Of a stretch of DNA of 64,000 nt, positions 36,738 through 44,775 are shown piece by piece (positions within the stretch are counted from its first letter, which is position 1; each line of letters begins with the position of its first letter). The notes under the pieces are model-generated. The model saw only the letters and a program-made list of their open reading frames with translations. It ran no database searches and was not told the DNA's origin. The stretch lies in assembly GCF_004138485.1 (NCBI RefSeq), contig NZ_RYEV01000010.1, positions 124,001 to 188,000 on the forward strand, read 5' to 3'. Made by a program: the position numbers and the translations under genes. Source of the stretch: Peristeroidobacter soli. GTDB taxonomy: Bacteria; Pseudomonadota; Gammaproteobacteria; Steroidobacterales; Steroidobacteraceae.

Positions 36738-38500
36738 CAATTCGTCCCCTTTGTCGCGGTGGGTTCGGGCGGCGGCACCAGATGGGGCGGCATCGGTGCG
36801 CGATCGGCGCTGTCATCGAACCGCTCGCGCACGCGAAAGCGCTCCGGTGCTTCGGCGAGCGGCGGCGTGCTGTATTTGCGCGCCTCGCTCCACCACAGCG
36901 CTTTCAGCTCTTCGAGTTTTTCGGGATGACGAGCGGCGAGATCGGTCGTCTCCGAGAAATCGGCTTCGGTGTCATACAGTTCCCATCGGTCGGTCGCGAA
37001 GTCCGCAAGCTGCTTATGGACCGCTAGCGCACGCCACCGCCCCGAGGTAATCGCGCGATTGCCACGCAGCTCGAAATACTGCACTGAGCGCGCACTTGGC
37101 GCATCGGCCGATTTGAAGCTGGCCTGAATCGACTTGCCAGCGACCGGAATCTCGGCGCGCCCCTCGAGCGACGTTGGAAAACTCGTGCCCGCCGCTTGCG
37201 CAAGCGTCGGAGCGATGTCGACGACATCCACATACTGCTTGCGAATCGCGCCACCGTCATGAATGACCTCGGGCCAGGACACGATCAACGGCGTACGCAC
37301 GCCACCGAGATGCGGCCAGAGTTTGTAGCGCCGGAACGGCGTCACGCCGGCCATCGCCCAGGGCCGCTGATATTCCGACTGTGTCTTGACCGTGCCCAGC
37401 TCATCCAGACGCGCCAGCATCTGCTCGGGGCTGAGCGTATTGGGTCGATACAGCTGTTCGAAAGATCCCTTCTGACCCGCTTCGGAGGCCGCGCCATTGT
37501 CGGAGAAGAACACGATGAGCGTGTTGTCGTATTGTCCGGCCTTCTTCAGGTGCGCGACCAGGCGGCCGATCTGCTCGTCGGTGTGCGTGATGAATCCCGC
37601 GTAGACCGCCATGAAACGGGCGAAGACTTTTTTCTCGGTGTCGGTCAGATCGCTCCAGGCACGATCTCCCGGATTGCGCGGCGGCAGTACGGTAGTTGCC
37701 GGCACGATGCCCATTTGTTTCATACGCGCGAGCCGCTCCTCACGCAGCGCATCCCAGCCCTTCTCGTAGACCCCCGCGTACGCATCGGCGTATTGCCTCG
37801 GCGCCTGGATGGGCGCGTGCCCGGCGCCATACGCAAGATAAACGAACATCGGCTGTCGCGACTGGCCCGGCCTGGGCGTCAGCGCGGCAATCGCGTGATC
37901 GGTGATATCGGTCGAGAAGTGATAGCCGGCGGTCTCCGGCGCGGCGATGCGCCGATTGCCGTCGATGAGATTGGGACGATATTGATCGGTCCAGCCCAGA
38001 AAAAATCCATAGAACTCATCGAAGCCGCGCTGCAGAGGCCACGACGCATTGTTGCCAGGCGAGCCGTCCTCGCTTTCAGGGGCGAGATGCCACTTGCCGT
38101 AGCCGCGCGTCGCGTAGCCCGCGCGCTGTAACACTTGCGCGATGGTCTGCGCGTTCTGCGGCAACTCACCTCGATCGCGCGTCAGATCGCTCGCGTCGAG
38201 TCTGGTGGCTGGCAGATCGGCCATGCGCACGGTTTGCGGATTGCGCCCCGTCATCAGTGCCGCGCGCGTCGGTGAGCACACCGCTTTGGTATCGAACCGG
38301 TTGTAACGCAGCCCACTCGCTGCGATGGCGTCGATCGCGGGCGTACGAATTTCCGAGCCGAACGAGCCGATGTCCGAGTAACCCACGTCATCGAGCAGAA
38401 TGACGATGATGTTCGGCCGTCGATCCTCGGCAGCCGGCGCGGCCGCCGGACACAGTTGGATGAGGAACAGCAAGGCCAGCGATACCACGGCATGACGCAT
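36737..38500 (-). CDS. Type I sulfatase 3 (arylsulfatase-like, Cys-type), Sec-exported
   Basis: 587 residues from ATG 38500, preceded by GGGGGATCG. The open frame to 38650 lacks a signal sequence; starting here gives MRHAVVSLALLFLIQLCPAA, a clean Sec signal. The motifs are NIIVILLDDVGYSDIGSFGS for metal binding, AVCSPTRAALMTGRNPQT with the formylglycine Cys, RGYGKWHLAPE, and LIVFFSDNGAASEAGQKG. C-terminal WELYDTEADFSETTDLA is typical of arylsulfatase A-like enzymes. It heads the minus-strand sulfatase run; sulfatases 3, 2 and 1 are joined by 1-4 nt overlaps and must be co-translated. It is divergent from the GH3 gene, with 178 nt between starts for shared control. Confidence 0.93.
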   Translation of the reverse strand: MRHAVVSLALLFLIQLCPAAAPAAEDRRPNIIVILLDDVGYSDIGSFGSEIRTPAIDAIAASGLRYNRFDTKAVCSPTRAALMTGRNPQTVRMADLPATRLDASDLTRDRGELPQNAQTIAQVLQRAGYATRGYGKWHLAPESEDGSPGNNASWPLQRGFDEFYGFFLGWTDQYRPNLIDGNRRIAAPETAGYHFSTDITDHAIAALTPRPGQSRQPMFVYLAYGAGHAPIQAPRQYADAYAGVYEKGWDALREERLARMKQMGIVPATTVLPPRNPGDRAWSDLTDTEKKVFARFMAVYAGFITHTDEQIGRLVAHLKKAGQYDNTLIVFFSDNGAASEAGQKGSFEQLYRPNTLSPEQMLARLDELGTVKTQSEYQRPWAMAGVTPFRRYKLWPHLGGVRTPLIVSWPEVIHDGGAIRKQYVDVVDIAPTLAQAAGTSFPTSLEGRAEIPVAGKSIQASFKSADAPSARSVQYFELRGNRAITSGRWRALAVHKQLADFATDRWELYDTEADFSETTDLAARHPEKLEELKALWWSEARKYSTPPLAEAPERFRVRERFDDSADRAPMPPHLVPPPEPTATKGTN

Positions 38501-38678
38501 CGATCCCCCGAGCAAACATTCGTTGGTCGGCGCAAATTCGTGCGAGCGGCGTTGGAAGTCAACCCCGGGGGCCCAAAGTTCTCGCACCGGCACTCTTCCC
38601 CGTTTGGCCCTGCCGGTTACGCAGGCACGAACAAATATTCCTCGATCCATTTCGGGTCAGCTCAGGGGCAGAACACAC

Positions 38679-40889
38679 ATGCAATTCAAGCCGTTTCCGG
38701 TACTGATTGCCGCGCTCGGCCTGTCGACCGCGACATCGACGCAGGCCGACGGCCCCTCGATCGAGGCGCGCTGGGCGGAGGCGTCACGACGCGCCGCTGC
38801 CACGGTCAAGCAAATGACCGCTGCAGAGAAGACCGTGCTTACTCACGGCATCATGCCGCTGCCGGTTGGACCCAACCCGCCGCCGATTCCTGCCGATGCC
38901 ATTGCAGGCGCCGGTTATGTATCTGGCATCGATCGACTCGGCGTGCCGGCGCTCAAGGAGTCGGATGCAAGTCTCGGCGTGGCCTACGTGTTCGGGCTGC
39001 GCAAGGACGGCGCGACTGCCCTGCCCTCGGGGCTCGCGATGGCCTCGACGTGGAATCCGGAGCTGCTGCGCGAAGGCGGTCGCATGATCGGCTCGGAGGC
39101 GCGCGCCAAGGGCTTCAACGTGCTGCTCGCAGGTGGCGTCAACCTGATGCGCGATCCGCGCAATGGTCGCAACTTCGAATACTTCGGCGAAGACCCGTTG
39201 CTCGCCGGCACGTTGGCGGGCGCATCGATCGCGGGCATCCAGTCGAACAACATCATTTCCACGATCAAACATTTCGCCCTCAACGGCCAGGAGACCGGCC
39301 GCAAGTTCGTGGACGTGAAAATCAGTGAAGGCGCGGCCCGCGAAAGCGACCTGCTCGCTTTTCAGCTCGCCATCGAGCTCGGCCAGCCCGGCTCGGTCAT
39401 GTGCGCCTACAACCGCGTGCACGGCCAGCAGGCCTGCGGCAGCGACTGGCTGCTCAACAAGGTCTTGAAACGGGACTGGGGGTATCGGGGCTTTGTGATG
39501 TCCGATTGGGGCGCGGTCGCGGACCTTCAGGCGGCGCTGCACGGTCTGGATCAACAGTCGGGTGCGCAACTCGATCCGCAGGTGTTCTTCGCAGCGCCGC
39601 TTGCCGAAGCGATGAAGCGCGATCCGGCGTACGCCGAACGTGTCGATGACATGAATCAGCGCGTGCTCACGGCGATCTATGCAAATGGTCTGGATTCCAA
39701 TCCGGCCACTCGCGGCGGCGCCATCGATCTGCAGGCCAATGCGGCCATCGCCGAGACCGTGGCGAAACAAGGCATCGTGTTACTTCGCAATCAGCGCAAT
39801 GTATTGCCGCTTCGCTCCGCCACCCAGCGGATCGCCGTGATCGGTGGCTATGCCGACGCCGGAGTGATGTCGGGTGCGGGCTCCAGCCAGGTGCAGGGTG
39901 AAGGCGGACCGGCGGTCTCGATACCGCTCGGCGGCAGCGGCCCCTTTGCCGCTTTCCTGACTCAGTCCTACCACCGATCGGTGCCTCTCGCCGCAATCAA
40001 AGCGTCCGCGAAGCAGGCCGACGTGCGCTTCCGCGATGGGCGCTATGTTTCTGAAGCGGTCATGCAGGCCAAGCAGGCCGACGTCGCCATCGTGTTCGCG
40101 ACACAGTGGTCGGCCGAAGGCTTCGATCAGCCGGATCTGACGTTGCCCGACGGGCAGGACGCCTTGATCAGCGCCGTGGCCGAAGCAAACCCCAACACCA
40201 TCGTCGTGCTGGAAACCGGTGGGCCCATTCTGATGCCCTGGCTGGAGCGCACCGCCGCCGTCGTGCAGGCCTGGTATCCCGGCGCGCGTGGCGCTGAAGC
40301 GATTGCCGCCGTGTTGTTTGGCGAGGTGAATCCATCGGGTCGACTGCCCGTCACGTTCCCGGCGAGTGAGCGGGATCTGCCGCGCCCGCAACTCGATGGC
40401 TTCGACAGTCTCGAGCCGAACTTCATGGGCAGCGCCCCGGATCCGCAGGCCCGCCTCACCGCCGACTATGACATCGAGGGTTCGGACCTCGGCTATCGCT
40501 GGAACGCGCGCCGGCACCACGTCGCGCTATTCCCATTCGGCTTTGGGCTCTCGTACACGAGCTTTGTGACATCGGGCTTGAAGACGAACGGCGTGACCGC
40601 GAGCTTCGATGTGAAAAACACCGGCGACCGTGCCGGGGCGACCGTGGCGCAGCTCTATCTGGTCTCGCGCGGTGGTGAAGCCAAGCAACGACTGGTCGGC
40701 TTCCAGCGCGTCGAGCTCGCCCCGGGTCGGTCTCGCAAAGTCTCGCTCACGATCGATCCTCGTCTGCTCGCCGACTGGCTCGATGGTTCGTGGCAGATCC
40801 CGGCGGGCGAGTATCAGTTTGCGCTCGGTGAACACGCCGAAGCCCTGGGCACACAGGTGACGGTGAAAATGAAGCCGTCGCGCTGGTAA
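38679..40889 (+). CDS. Glycoside hydrolase family 3 (beta-glucosidase-like), exported
   Basis: 736 residues from ATG 38679. The open frame begins at 38523, but the ATG gives a signal peptide (FPVLIAALGLSTATSTQADG). The (beta/alpha)8 domain shows ALPSGLAMASTWNPELL, EYFGEDPLLAGTLAGA, the IKHFALNGQETGR lysine-histidine motif and the nucleophile Asp276 in GFVMSDWGAVADL. The alpha/beta sandwich carries GIVLLRNQRNVLPLR, PGARGAEAIAAVLFGEVNPS. The C-terminal fibronectin-III-like domain ends the protein (GDRAGATVAQLYLVSR). It likely removes beta-linked sugars in the periplasm from oligosaccharides desulfated by the neighbouring sulfatases; the coupling is inferred from gene order. The 285 nt after it show nothing clear. 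Confidence 0.93.
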   Translation: MQFKPFPVLIAALGLSTATSTQADGPSIEARWAEASRRAAATVKQMTAAEKTVLTHGIMPLPVGPNPPPIPADAIAGAGYVSGIDRLGVPALKESDASLGVAYVFGLRKDGATALPSGLAMASTWNPELLREGGRMIGSEARAKGFNVLLAGGVNLMRDPRNGRNFEYFGEDPLLAGTLAGASIAGIQSNNIISTIKHFALNGQETGRKFVDVKISEGAARESDLLAFQLAIELGQPGSVMCAYNRVHGQQACGSDWLLNKVLKRDWGYRGFVMSDWGAVADLQAALHGLDQQSGAQLDPQVFFAAPLAEAMKRDPAYAERVDDMNQRVLTAIYANGLDSNPATRGGAIDLQANAAIAETVAKQGIVLLRNQRNVLPLRSATQRIAVIGGYADAGVMSGAGSSQVQGEGGPAVSIPLGGSGPFAAFLTQSYHRSVPLAAIKASAKQADVRFRDGRYVSEAVMQAKQADVAIVFATQWSAEGFDQPDLTLPDGQDALISAVAEANPNTIVVLETGGPILMPWLERTAAVVQAWYPGARGAEAIAAVLFGEVNPSGRLPVTFPASERDLPRPQLDGFDSLEPNFMGSAPDPQARLTADYDIEGSDLGYRWNARRHHVALFPFGFGLSYTSFVTSGLKTNGVTASFDVKNTGDRAGATVAQLYLVSRGGEAKQRLVGFQRVELAPGRSRKVSLTIDPRLLADWLDGSWQIPAGEYQFALGEHAEALGTQVTVKMKPSRW

Positions 40890-41174
40890 GACTGAACCCA
40901 TGCAGCACCTTTTCGTGCTCGATCAGGGTTGCGGTCGGCGACAGCTTGCCGGAGCACGCGCTTTTCCCGGACTGGAGCATGGCGGGAGTGTCGATCTCCC
41001 GGCTTCCTGATCCAGATCAGTTGTCCACCGACTCCCCGCCACGGATCGCTCGCGAATTCCCCCCGGGGAAGGTCGGGGTTGTTTCCTGGACGGACGATGG
41101 CACACCGACTTCGGTCTATTTGATCGCAACGACGTTGCAGGTATCGTTCACCCGCATCGCTCCAGGAACCTCGC

Positions 41175-41633
41175 ATGACTCTCAAGAAGCTCCTCACCTC
41201 CTTCATCGCCCTCCTCGCATTCGCCGGTGTGGCTGCCGCCGATCAGGCGACACTCACTCAACAAGTGCGCGAGGCAGAGCAGGCCTTCGCCGCTACCATG
41301 GCCGCCCGCGATCACGACGCCTTCACACGCCATCTCGCGCAGGACGCCATCTTCTTCGACGGTGAGAAAGCAGCGCGCGGTAAAGCGGCGGTCGCGGCCG
41401 CGTGGAAGGCCTACTTCGATGGCCCGAATCCGCCCTTCTCCTGGACACCCGAGAACGTAGAGGTTCTCGACTCCGGCGCGCTTGCTTACAGCAGCGGCCC
41501 GGTGTTCGATCCCAAAGGCAAACGGGTTGGAACGTTCAACTCCGTCTGGCGTCGCGAAGCGGACGGCACCTGGCGCGTCGTATTCGACAAGGGCTGCAGT
41601 GCCTGTGAGTGTAAGAAGTCGCAGAGCCAGTAG
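41175..41633 (+). CDS. Periplasmic SnoaL/DUF4440-type (NTF2-like) protein
   Basis: 152 residues. A Sec signal peptide (SFIALLAFAGVAAADQ) is followed by an NTF2-like cone fold: a helical start (VREAEQAFAATMAARDHDAF), then FFDGEKAARGKAAVAAAWKA, the strand pair DSGALAYSSGPVFDPKG and GTFNSVWRREADGTWRVVFD. The end has a CSACECKK cysteine cluster, unusual for the family and possibly metal-binding or disulfide-bonded. These proteins are often ketosteroid-isomerase-like or structural; no active site can be assigned. Monocistronic by position. Confidence 0.8.
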   Translation: MTLKKLLTSFIALLAFAGVAAADQATLTQQVREAEQAFAATMAARDHDAFTRHLAQDAIFFDGEKAARGKAAVAAAWKAYFDGPNPPFSWTPENVEVLDSGALAYSSGPVFDPKGKRVGTFNSVWRREADGTWRVVFDKGCSACECKKSQSQ

Positions 41634-41783
41634 AGGCGCCAGAGACCCGCCGCCTTTCGAGTTCTACCTGTAGCAAGCCTTGAAATCCCCGCTCGCGCCG
41701 CCATTCCGCTCGTTATAAAGTAACGACAATGAGCGCGCGGCTTCGGTGGGCGGCACGCGCAGTCGAGAAGCCCACGGCAACTG

Positions 41784-41801
41784 AAGGAGGTGATCCAAGT
41801 G
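41784..41801 (+). promoter_or_regulatory. Extended Shine-Dalgarno matching the 16S rRNA 3' end
   Basis: AAGGAGGTGATCC (41784-41796) is the exact complement of the 13 nt GGATCACCTCCTT at the 3' end of bacterial 16S rRNA. It stands at ideal spacing (8 nt from the GGAGG core) before a GTG at 41799. A TATAAA -10-like box lies at 41714-41719. Natural genes rarely carry more than 6-8 complementary bases. Confidence 0.6.
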
Positions 41802-41870
41802 GCACATACATACGTTGGCTCGGCCGCGTCTCTAAAGGCGCTGGTTGGTAGCGAGGCTCATCGGCGTTAG
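41799..41870 (+). CDS. 23-residue small ORF under the extended Shine-Dalgarno
   Basis: GTG at 41799 opens 23 codons ending with TAG 41868-41870; the peptide reads (M)AHTYVGSAASLKALVGSEAH then two Arg. It has mild amphipathic character and is not obviously a membrane peptide. With the candidate -10 box at 41714 and the terminator at 42013-42046, it forms a self-contained unit of about 320 nt. The transcript has another ~140 nt of untranslated sequence after the stop, so it may equally be a small RNA with a coding head. I do not recognise the peptide. Confidence 0.45.
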   Translation: MAHTYVGSAASLKALVGSEAHRR

Positions 41871-42012
41871 TCGGTACCTCTTGCTGGCCAGGAGGCCCTG
41901 GAGAATGCGCGCAGGCTTTCGTCACGCGCGCGACCGAGTCCAATGGATGGACGCTCCGATGCAGTTGCCTCGTGGATGCCCTGGATCCACAGGTGGTTTT
42001 GCTCGAGCAGGG

Positions 42013-42046
42013 ATGGCGGAGCTCGCAAGGGCTCCGCCATTTTCTT
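42013..42046 (+). terminator. Rho-independent terminator
   Basis: A 10-bp perfect stem (atggcggagc / gctccgccat) with an 8-nt loop, followed at once by TTTTCTTT. It is a strong plus-strand intrinsic terminator, and closes the small unit starting near 41720. It lies just before the 3' end of the opposing gene at 42061. Confidence 0.85.
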
Positions 42047-42060
42047 TGGACCCGCCCTAT

Positions 42061-42459
42061 CTAGTCGCTCGTGACATGAGCAGACTCCGTGGCGTTACCG
42101 AGCGCATCGACATTGATCTGCGCACCGAAGGCAACGCATTCATCGCAGATGAAAACGCACGGTGATGTTCCGCGGTTGGCGCATGCGCCTTCAATGAGGC
42201 TTCGCACTTCGTCTTGGGATTTACCGCAGAACGTACAAGACAATGGCTCCGGCGCGGCGATTGGAGATGGCTGGCGGGTTCGGCGGGCGGCTTGCCTCGG
42301 TTCCCTGGCGAGCTTCGCCGAGAGCGTGTTCCAGTCAGCGAAGCCAAGCTGCTTCGCCACGACTTCGAGACACTCGCCATACGACAGTAAAACGCTTCTG
42401 GCAGCGAGCGAGACGCGCAGAGACTTCGCCATTGCTTTGGCGTCTTTGCAGGTAGACAT
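42061..42459 (-). CDS. Glyoxalase-related-domain plus ClpX-type zinc-finger protein
   Basis: 132 residues from ATG 42459 with GGAGG seven bases upstream (the frame opens at 42486). The N-terminal half (CKDAKAMAKSLRVSLAARS, SYGECLEVVAKQLGFADWNT) is the helical segment called glyoxalase-related protein domain. The second half is a C4 zinc finger of ClpX type: CTFCGKSQDEVRSLIEG ... CVFICDECV, with the four cysteines in place. The ClpX zinc finger binds adaptors and substrates, so this may be an adaptor or a decoy for ClpX; that is inference. It has no enzymatic domain. Convergent with the terminator at 42013. Confidence 0.8.
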   Translation of the reverse strand: MSTCKDAKAMAKSLRVSLAARSVLLSYGECLEVVAKQLGFADWNTLSAKLAREPRQAARRTRQPSPIAAPEPLSCTFCGKSQDEVRSLIEGACANRGTSPCVFICDECVAFGAQINVDALGNATESAHVTSD

Positions 42460-42692
42460 GACTGATCCTCCGTTCGAGACGAACATGATTGATCAGCGCT
42501 TGCATTGCTGATCCATTCGCCGTTCGATCAGGGATCAGAGATCGATCTGAGCGCATTCACCGTACTTCCAGGGGAAGCGCAAGCGGCAGGCTGCACCGAG
42601 CCCGGACACAACGTACTGCGAGCGAGTCTTCGGTGTCAAATGTCGTCTGCCTGCTCGCTGACCGGATCGAAAGCCAGCGCACCTTCAACGTA

Positions 42693-42920
42693 TCAGGCGT
42701 GGTGCTGATGGCGGTACTGTTGCAACTTCATGCGTGCTCGCCGACTCGCCAGCACATTGACGAATTGCGTGATGCGCGCGTCGCGCACCAGAATTCGCAG
42801 CTCTTCTCCGTAGATGCGCGATGCCAGCTCGACTGAGGCGCCCGTCTCGCGCGCGATGGTTTCGGCGACCTGCTCGTCGAATACCCTGGCATGGACTGGA
42901 GCAAGTGAAAGGGGTTGCAT
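42693..42920 (-). CDS. DUF3562-family small protein
   Basis: 75 residues from ATG 42920. The helical core VAETIARETGASVELASRIY, then EELRILVRDARITQFVNVLA with the terminal SRRARMKL, is the pattern of DUF3562, a short family of soluble proteobacterial proteins of unknown role. No membrane segment or signal. The tail is His/Gln-rich. No strong ribosome-binding site is seen. The ~230 nt between it and the next minus gene hold several GATC-rich inverted repeats (for example gatcagc/gctgatc at 42491-42513) of unknown meaning. Confidence 0.7.
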   Translation of the reverse strand: MQPLSLAPVHARVFDEQVAETIARETGASVELASRIYGEELRILVRDARITQFVNVLASRRARMKLQQYRHQHHA

Positions 42921-43027
42921 GATCGGGCTTTGCTATGACGACGTCCATAACGTAGCTCCAGGGTCGGTACGATCATATCGGGAACGCCGCTTAAGCCCTC
43001 TCGGGAAGACCTCGCGCTACTTCTGGA

Positions 43028-44137
43028 TCAAGGCTCTGTGGTAGCGCCTGGGTGGACCTTGCCCGGTGCATTCCCGCCGAGCAACGCATCTATGGACCGC
43101 CCCGAGCCGCGGCCCGCGTCGGTCCATTTCCGAACGAGCGCCAGGCATTCGTCGCTGTTGCGAGCCTCGTCAAACTGCACCAGCCATTCCGGCGATGAGC
43201 GGGTCTCGCTGTTCTGGCCGATCAACTTGATCGTCAGGGGCGCCGCGAGCATGCAGGCGACATAGCGGATCTGACTGCCGTACTGAGTGTCTTCCTCGTC
43301 GGTGACAGACCGCTGCGCCTTGCCCGGCAGAATCATCCCGTCAGTTCGATACTCCCATGACACGGATGCGCGGCTACTGCATTCCGAGGGACTGGTCGAG
43401 CAGGACGCGAACACCAGGCCCACCGGGCCACCGCACTCATTTTCTATTCTCCACCGGGTGAGATCTGCCGGATCGGGATTGAAGGCGACAACGCAGTTTG
43501 TAGCGGCCCAGGGATCCGCTGCCGTGAATATGAGACCGGCACTATCGGACGTCGCCGCATCTCTCTTGGCCTCCAATGATGCTCGAGAGGGCTGCGAACT
43601 CAGCGCCGACGCCATCTCGATCCCACCGCGATGCTCGGAGTAGCCGTGCGCATCGGATCGGCCCGACGCAGGACTGACGTCACGTTCTGTCCGTGCACGT
43701 GATCTGCTCGTTGCCGCCGATGTTTCTTCCCGATCGCGCACCTCCTCTGCTGCTCCGCTGCCCGGTTGCGCAGATGTTCGTATCGGCTCCGACTCGATGC
43801 CTGGCAACAGCCCCAGCTTGGGCAGCAACCCCACCGCAAGCACGACTATCGATGCCGCTGCCAGCAGCAGGGTGATACCTATGCTGGTTGCAACCCAGCC
43901 GATGCCTCTGTTGCTGTTGCGAATGGAGCTCCACTGGCTGAATAGATAACTGGCCAGGGAGGTCGCGCTGAGGAGCAGAAAAACGACGACCAACGTAGCA
44001 GCGTCCACGGGCTCTCCGAGCTGTGACACCGGACTGTGAAGGGGAATATCAAACGCTCCTGCAGTCGCTGCACGCGTACCCGCGCGGATAGCGCAGGAAC
44101 AACGCAATTCTTCCTGCGACTGGGAACTTGCGAACAA
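43028..44137 (-). CDS. Membrane-anchored protein of unknown function
   Basis: Up to 369 residues; the true start is uncertain. A GTG just before SQLGEPVDAATLVVVFLLL would remove about 40 weakly convincing residues. Two membrane helices occur near 47-66 and 82-104 (SIGITLLLAAASIVVLAVGL), followed by a long Ser/Arg/Glu-rich low-complexity linker (about 115-190). A C-terminal globular part has four cysteines (NCVVAF, ENECGGPVGLVFASC, SPSECSS) and WLVQFDEARNSDECLALVRK. This layout fits an inner-membrane protein with an exported or cytosolic small domain. I do not recognise the family. Base composition is less GC-biased than neighbours. Confidence 0.6.
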   Translation of the reverse strand: MFASSQSQEELRCSCAIRAGTRAATAGAFDIPLHSPVSQLGEPVDAATLVVVFLLLSATSLASYLFSQWSSIRNSNRGIGWVATSIGITLLLAAASIVVLAVGLLPKLGLLPGIESEPIRTSAQPGSGAAEEVRDREETSAATSRSRARTERDVSPASGRSDAHGYSEHRGGIEMASALSSQPSRASLEAKRDAATSDSAGLIFTAADPWAATNCVVAFNPDPADLTRWRIENECGGPVGLVFASCSTSPSECSSRASVSWEYRTDGMILPGKAQRSVTDEEDTQYGSQIRYVACMLAAPLTIKLIGQNSETRSSPEWLVQFDEARNSDECLALVRKWTDAGRGSGRSIDALLGGNAPGKVHPGATTEP

Positions 44138-44186
44138 CCGGGAGCAATACTGGCATTACCAGTTCGTCACCTCTGTGTTGCTTGTC

Positions 44187-44315
44187 ATGACTCGCGATCG
44201 AGGCCAGGTCGAGGCGGAGTTGACCGATATCCTCATGATCGCCGAGCCCCTTTGTCGACCGCTGAAGCGAACGGTGCTGCCCGAGAAATGGGGGCGCTCG
44301 ATGCGGCGCGGCTAA
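44187..44315 (+). CDS. Short hypothetical ORF or remnant
   Basis: ATG 44187 to TAA 44315, 42 residues including GQVEAELTDILMIAEPLCRP and RTVLPEKWGRSMRRG. The frame stays open upstream with plausible protein-like sequence (WELANNREQYWHYQFVTS) but without a good start. It could be a small gene started at GTG 44172 or the 3' end of a decayed gene lying between the orphan membrane protein and hipB. No recognisable family. Confidence 0.25.
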   Translation: MTRDRGQVEAELTDILMIAEPLCRPLKRTVLPEKWGRSMRRG

Positions 44316-44395
44316 CTCATTGACTACGCGCGCGTTTTTCAGAGCATGAGGCGGGGTGGCGCCGTGTGTCGATTGCCTGGCAATTAGAAAAATGT

Positions 44396-44438
44396 AAGCT
44401 TCATGCTACATATTGAGCAAATCTGTAGCACGAAGCTT
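44396..44438. promoter_or_regulatory. Large inverted repeat, probable HipB operator
   Basis: AAGCTTCATGCTACA (44396-44410) and TGTAGCACGAAGCTT (44424-44438) are reverse complements except at one position, with a 13-nt spacer. It lies within an AT-rich stretch just before the hipB ATG at 44443, and covers the TTG at 44413. HipB-type antitoxins bind paired palindromes over their own promoter; this is the obvious candidate site for autoregulation. Confidence 0.75.
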
Positions 44439-44442
44439 TCAA

Positions 44443-44775
44443 ATGCCCACCCCACATCAGCCCCCTGCCAGCACGCGGCGCGCGCTACGAAAGCTCGGGG
44501 CCGACATCCACGACGCCCGGCGACGCCGGCGCCTGCCGATGGCGGTCATAGCCGAGCGCGCCTTTACATCGCGATCGACATTGCAACGGGTCGAAGCTGG
44601 CGACACGAACGTCAGCATCGGCATCTACGCCAGCGTCCTTCAGGCGCTCGGCCTGCTCGACGGCTTGAGCAAAGTTGCGGACATCGTCAACGACCCGCTC
44701 GGCCAGGCTCTCGCCAAAGCTGAGTTGCCCAAGCACGTTCACCTCAAACGTTCGACGCGGAACCTCTCGCGATGA
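44443..44775 (+). CDS. hipB: HipB-like XRE-family antitoxin / transcriptional regulator
   Basis: 110 residues from ATG 44443 (a TTG at 44413 would lie inside the operator). The HTH runs LRKLGADIHDARRRRRLPMA, VIAERAFTSRSTLQRVEAGD, SIGIYASVLQALGLLDGL, a typical XRE five-helix bundle. The C-terminus (PLGQALAKAELPKHVHLKRS) is a flexible basic tail. The stop overlaps the hipA start by ATGA (44772-44775). It should neutralise HipA and repress the operon through the 43-bp palindrome upstream. Confidence 0.88.
   Translation: MPTPHQPPASTRRALRKLGADIHDARRRRRLPMAVIAERAFTSRSTLQRVEAGDTNVSIGIYASVLQALGLLDGLSKVADIVNDPLGQALAKAELPKHVHLKRSTRNLSR

Noticed and set aside
40890-41174. A 36-codon ORF after the GH3 gene
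   Set aside because: No ribosome-binding site, no recognisable content, and the frame is short enough to be chance.
41784-41796. Fragment of a 16S rRNA gene
   Set aside because: Only 13 nt match the complement of the 16S 3' end; flanking bases do not continue into rRNA.
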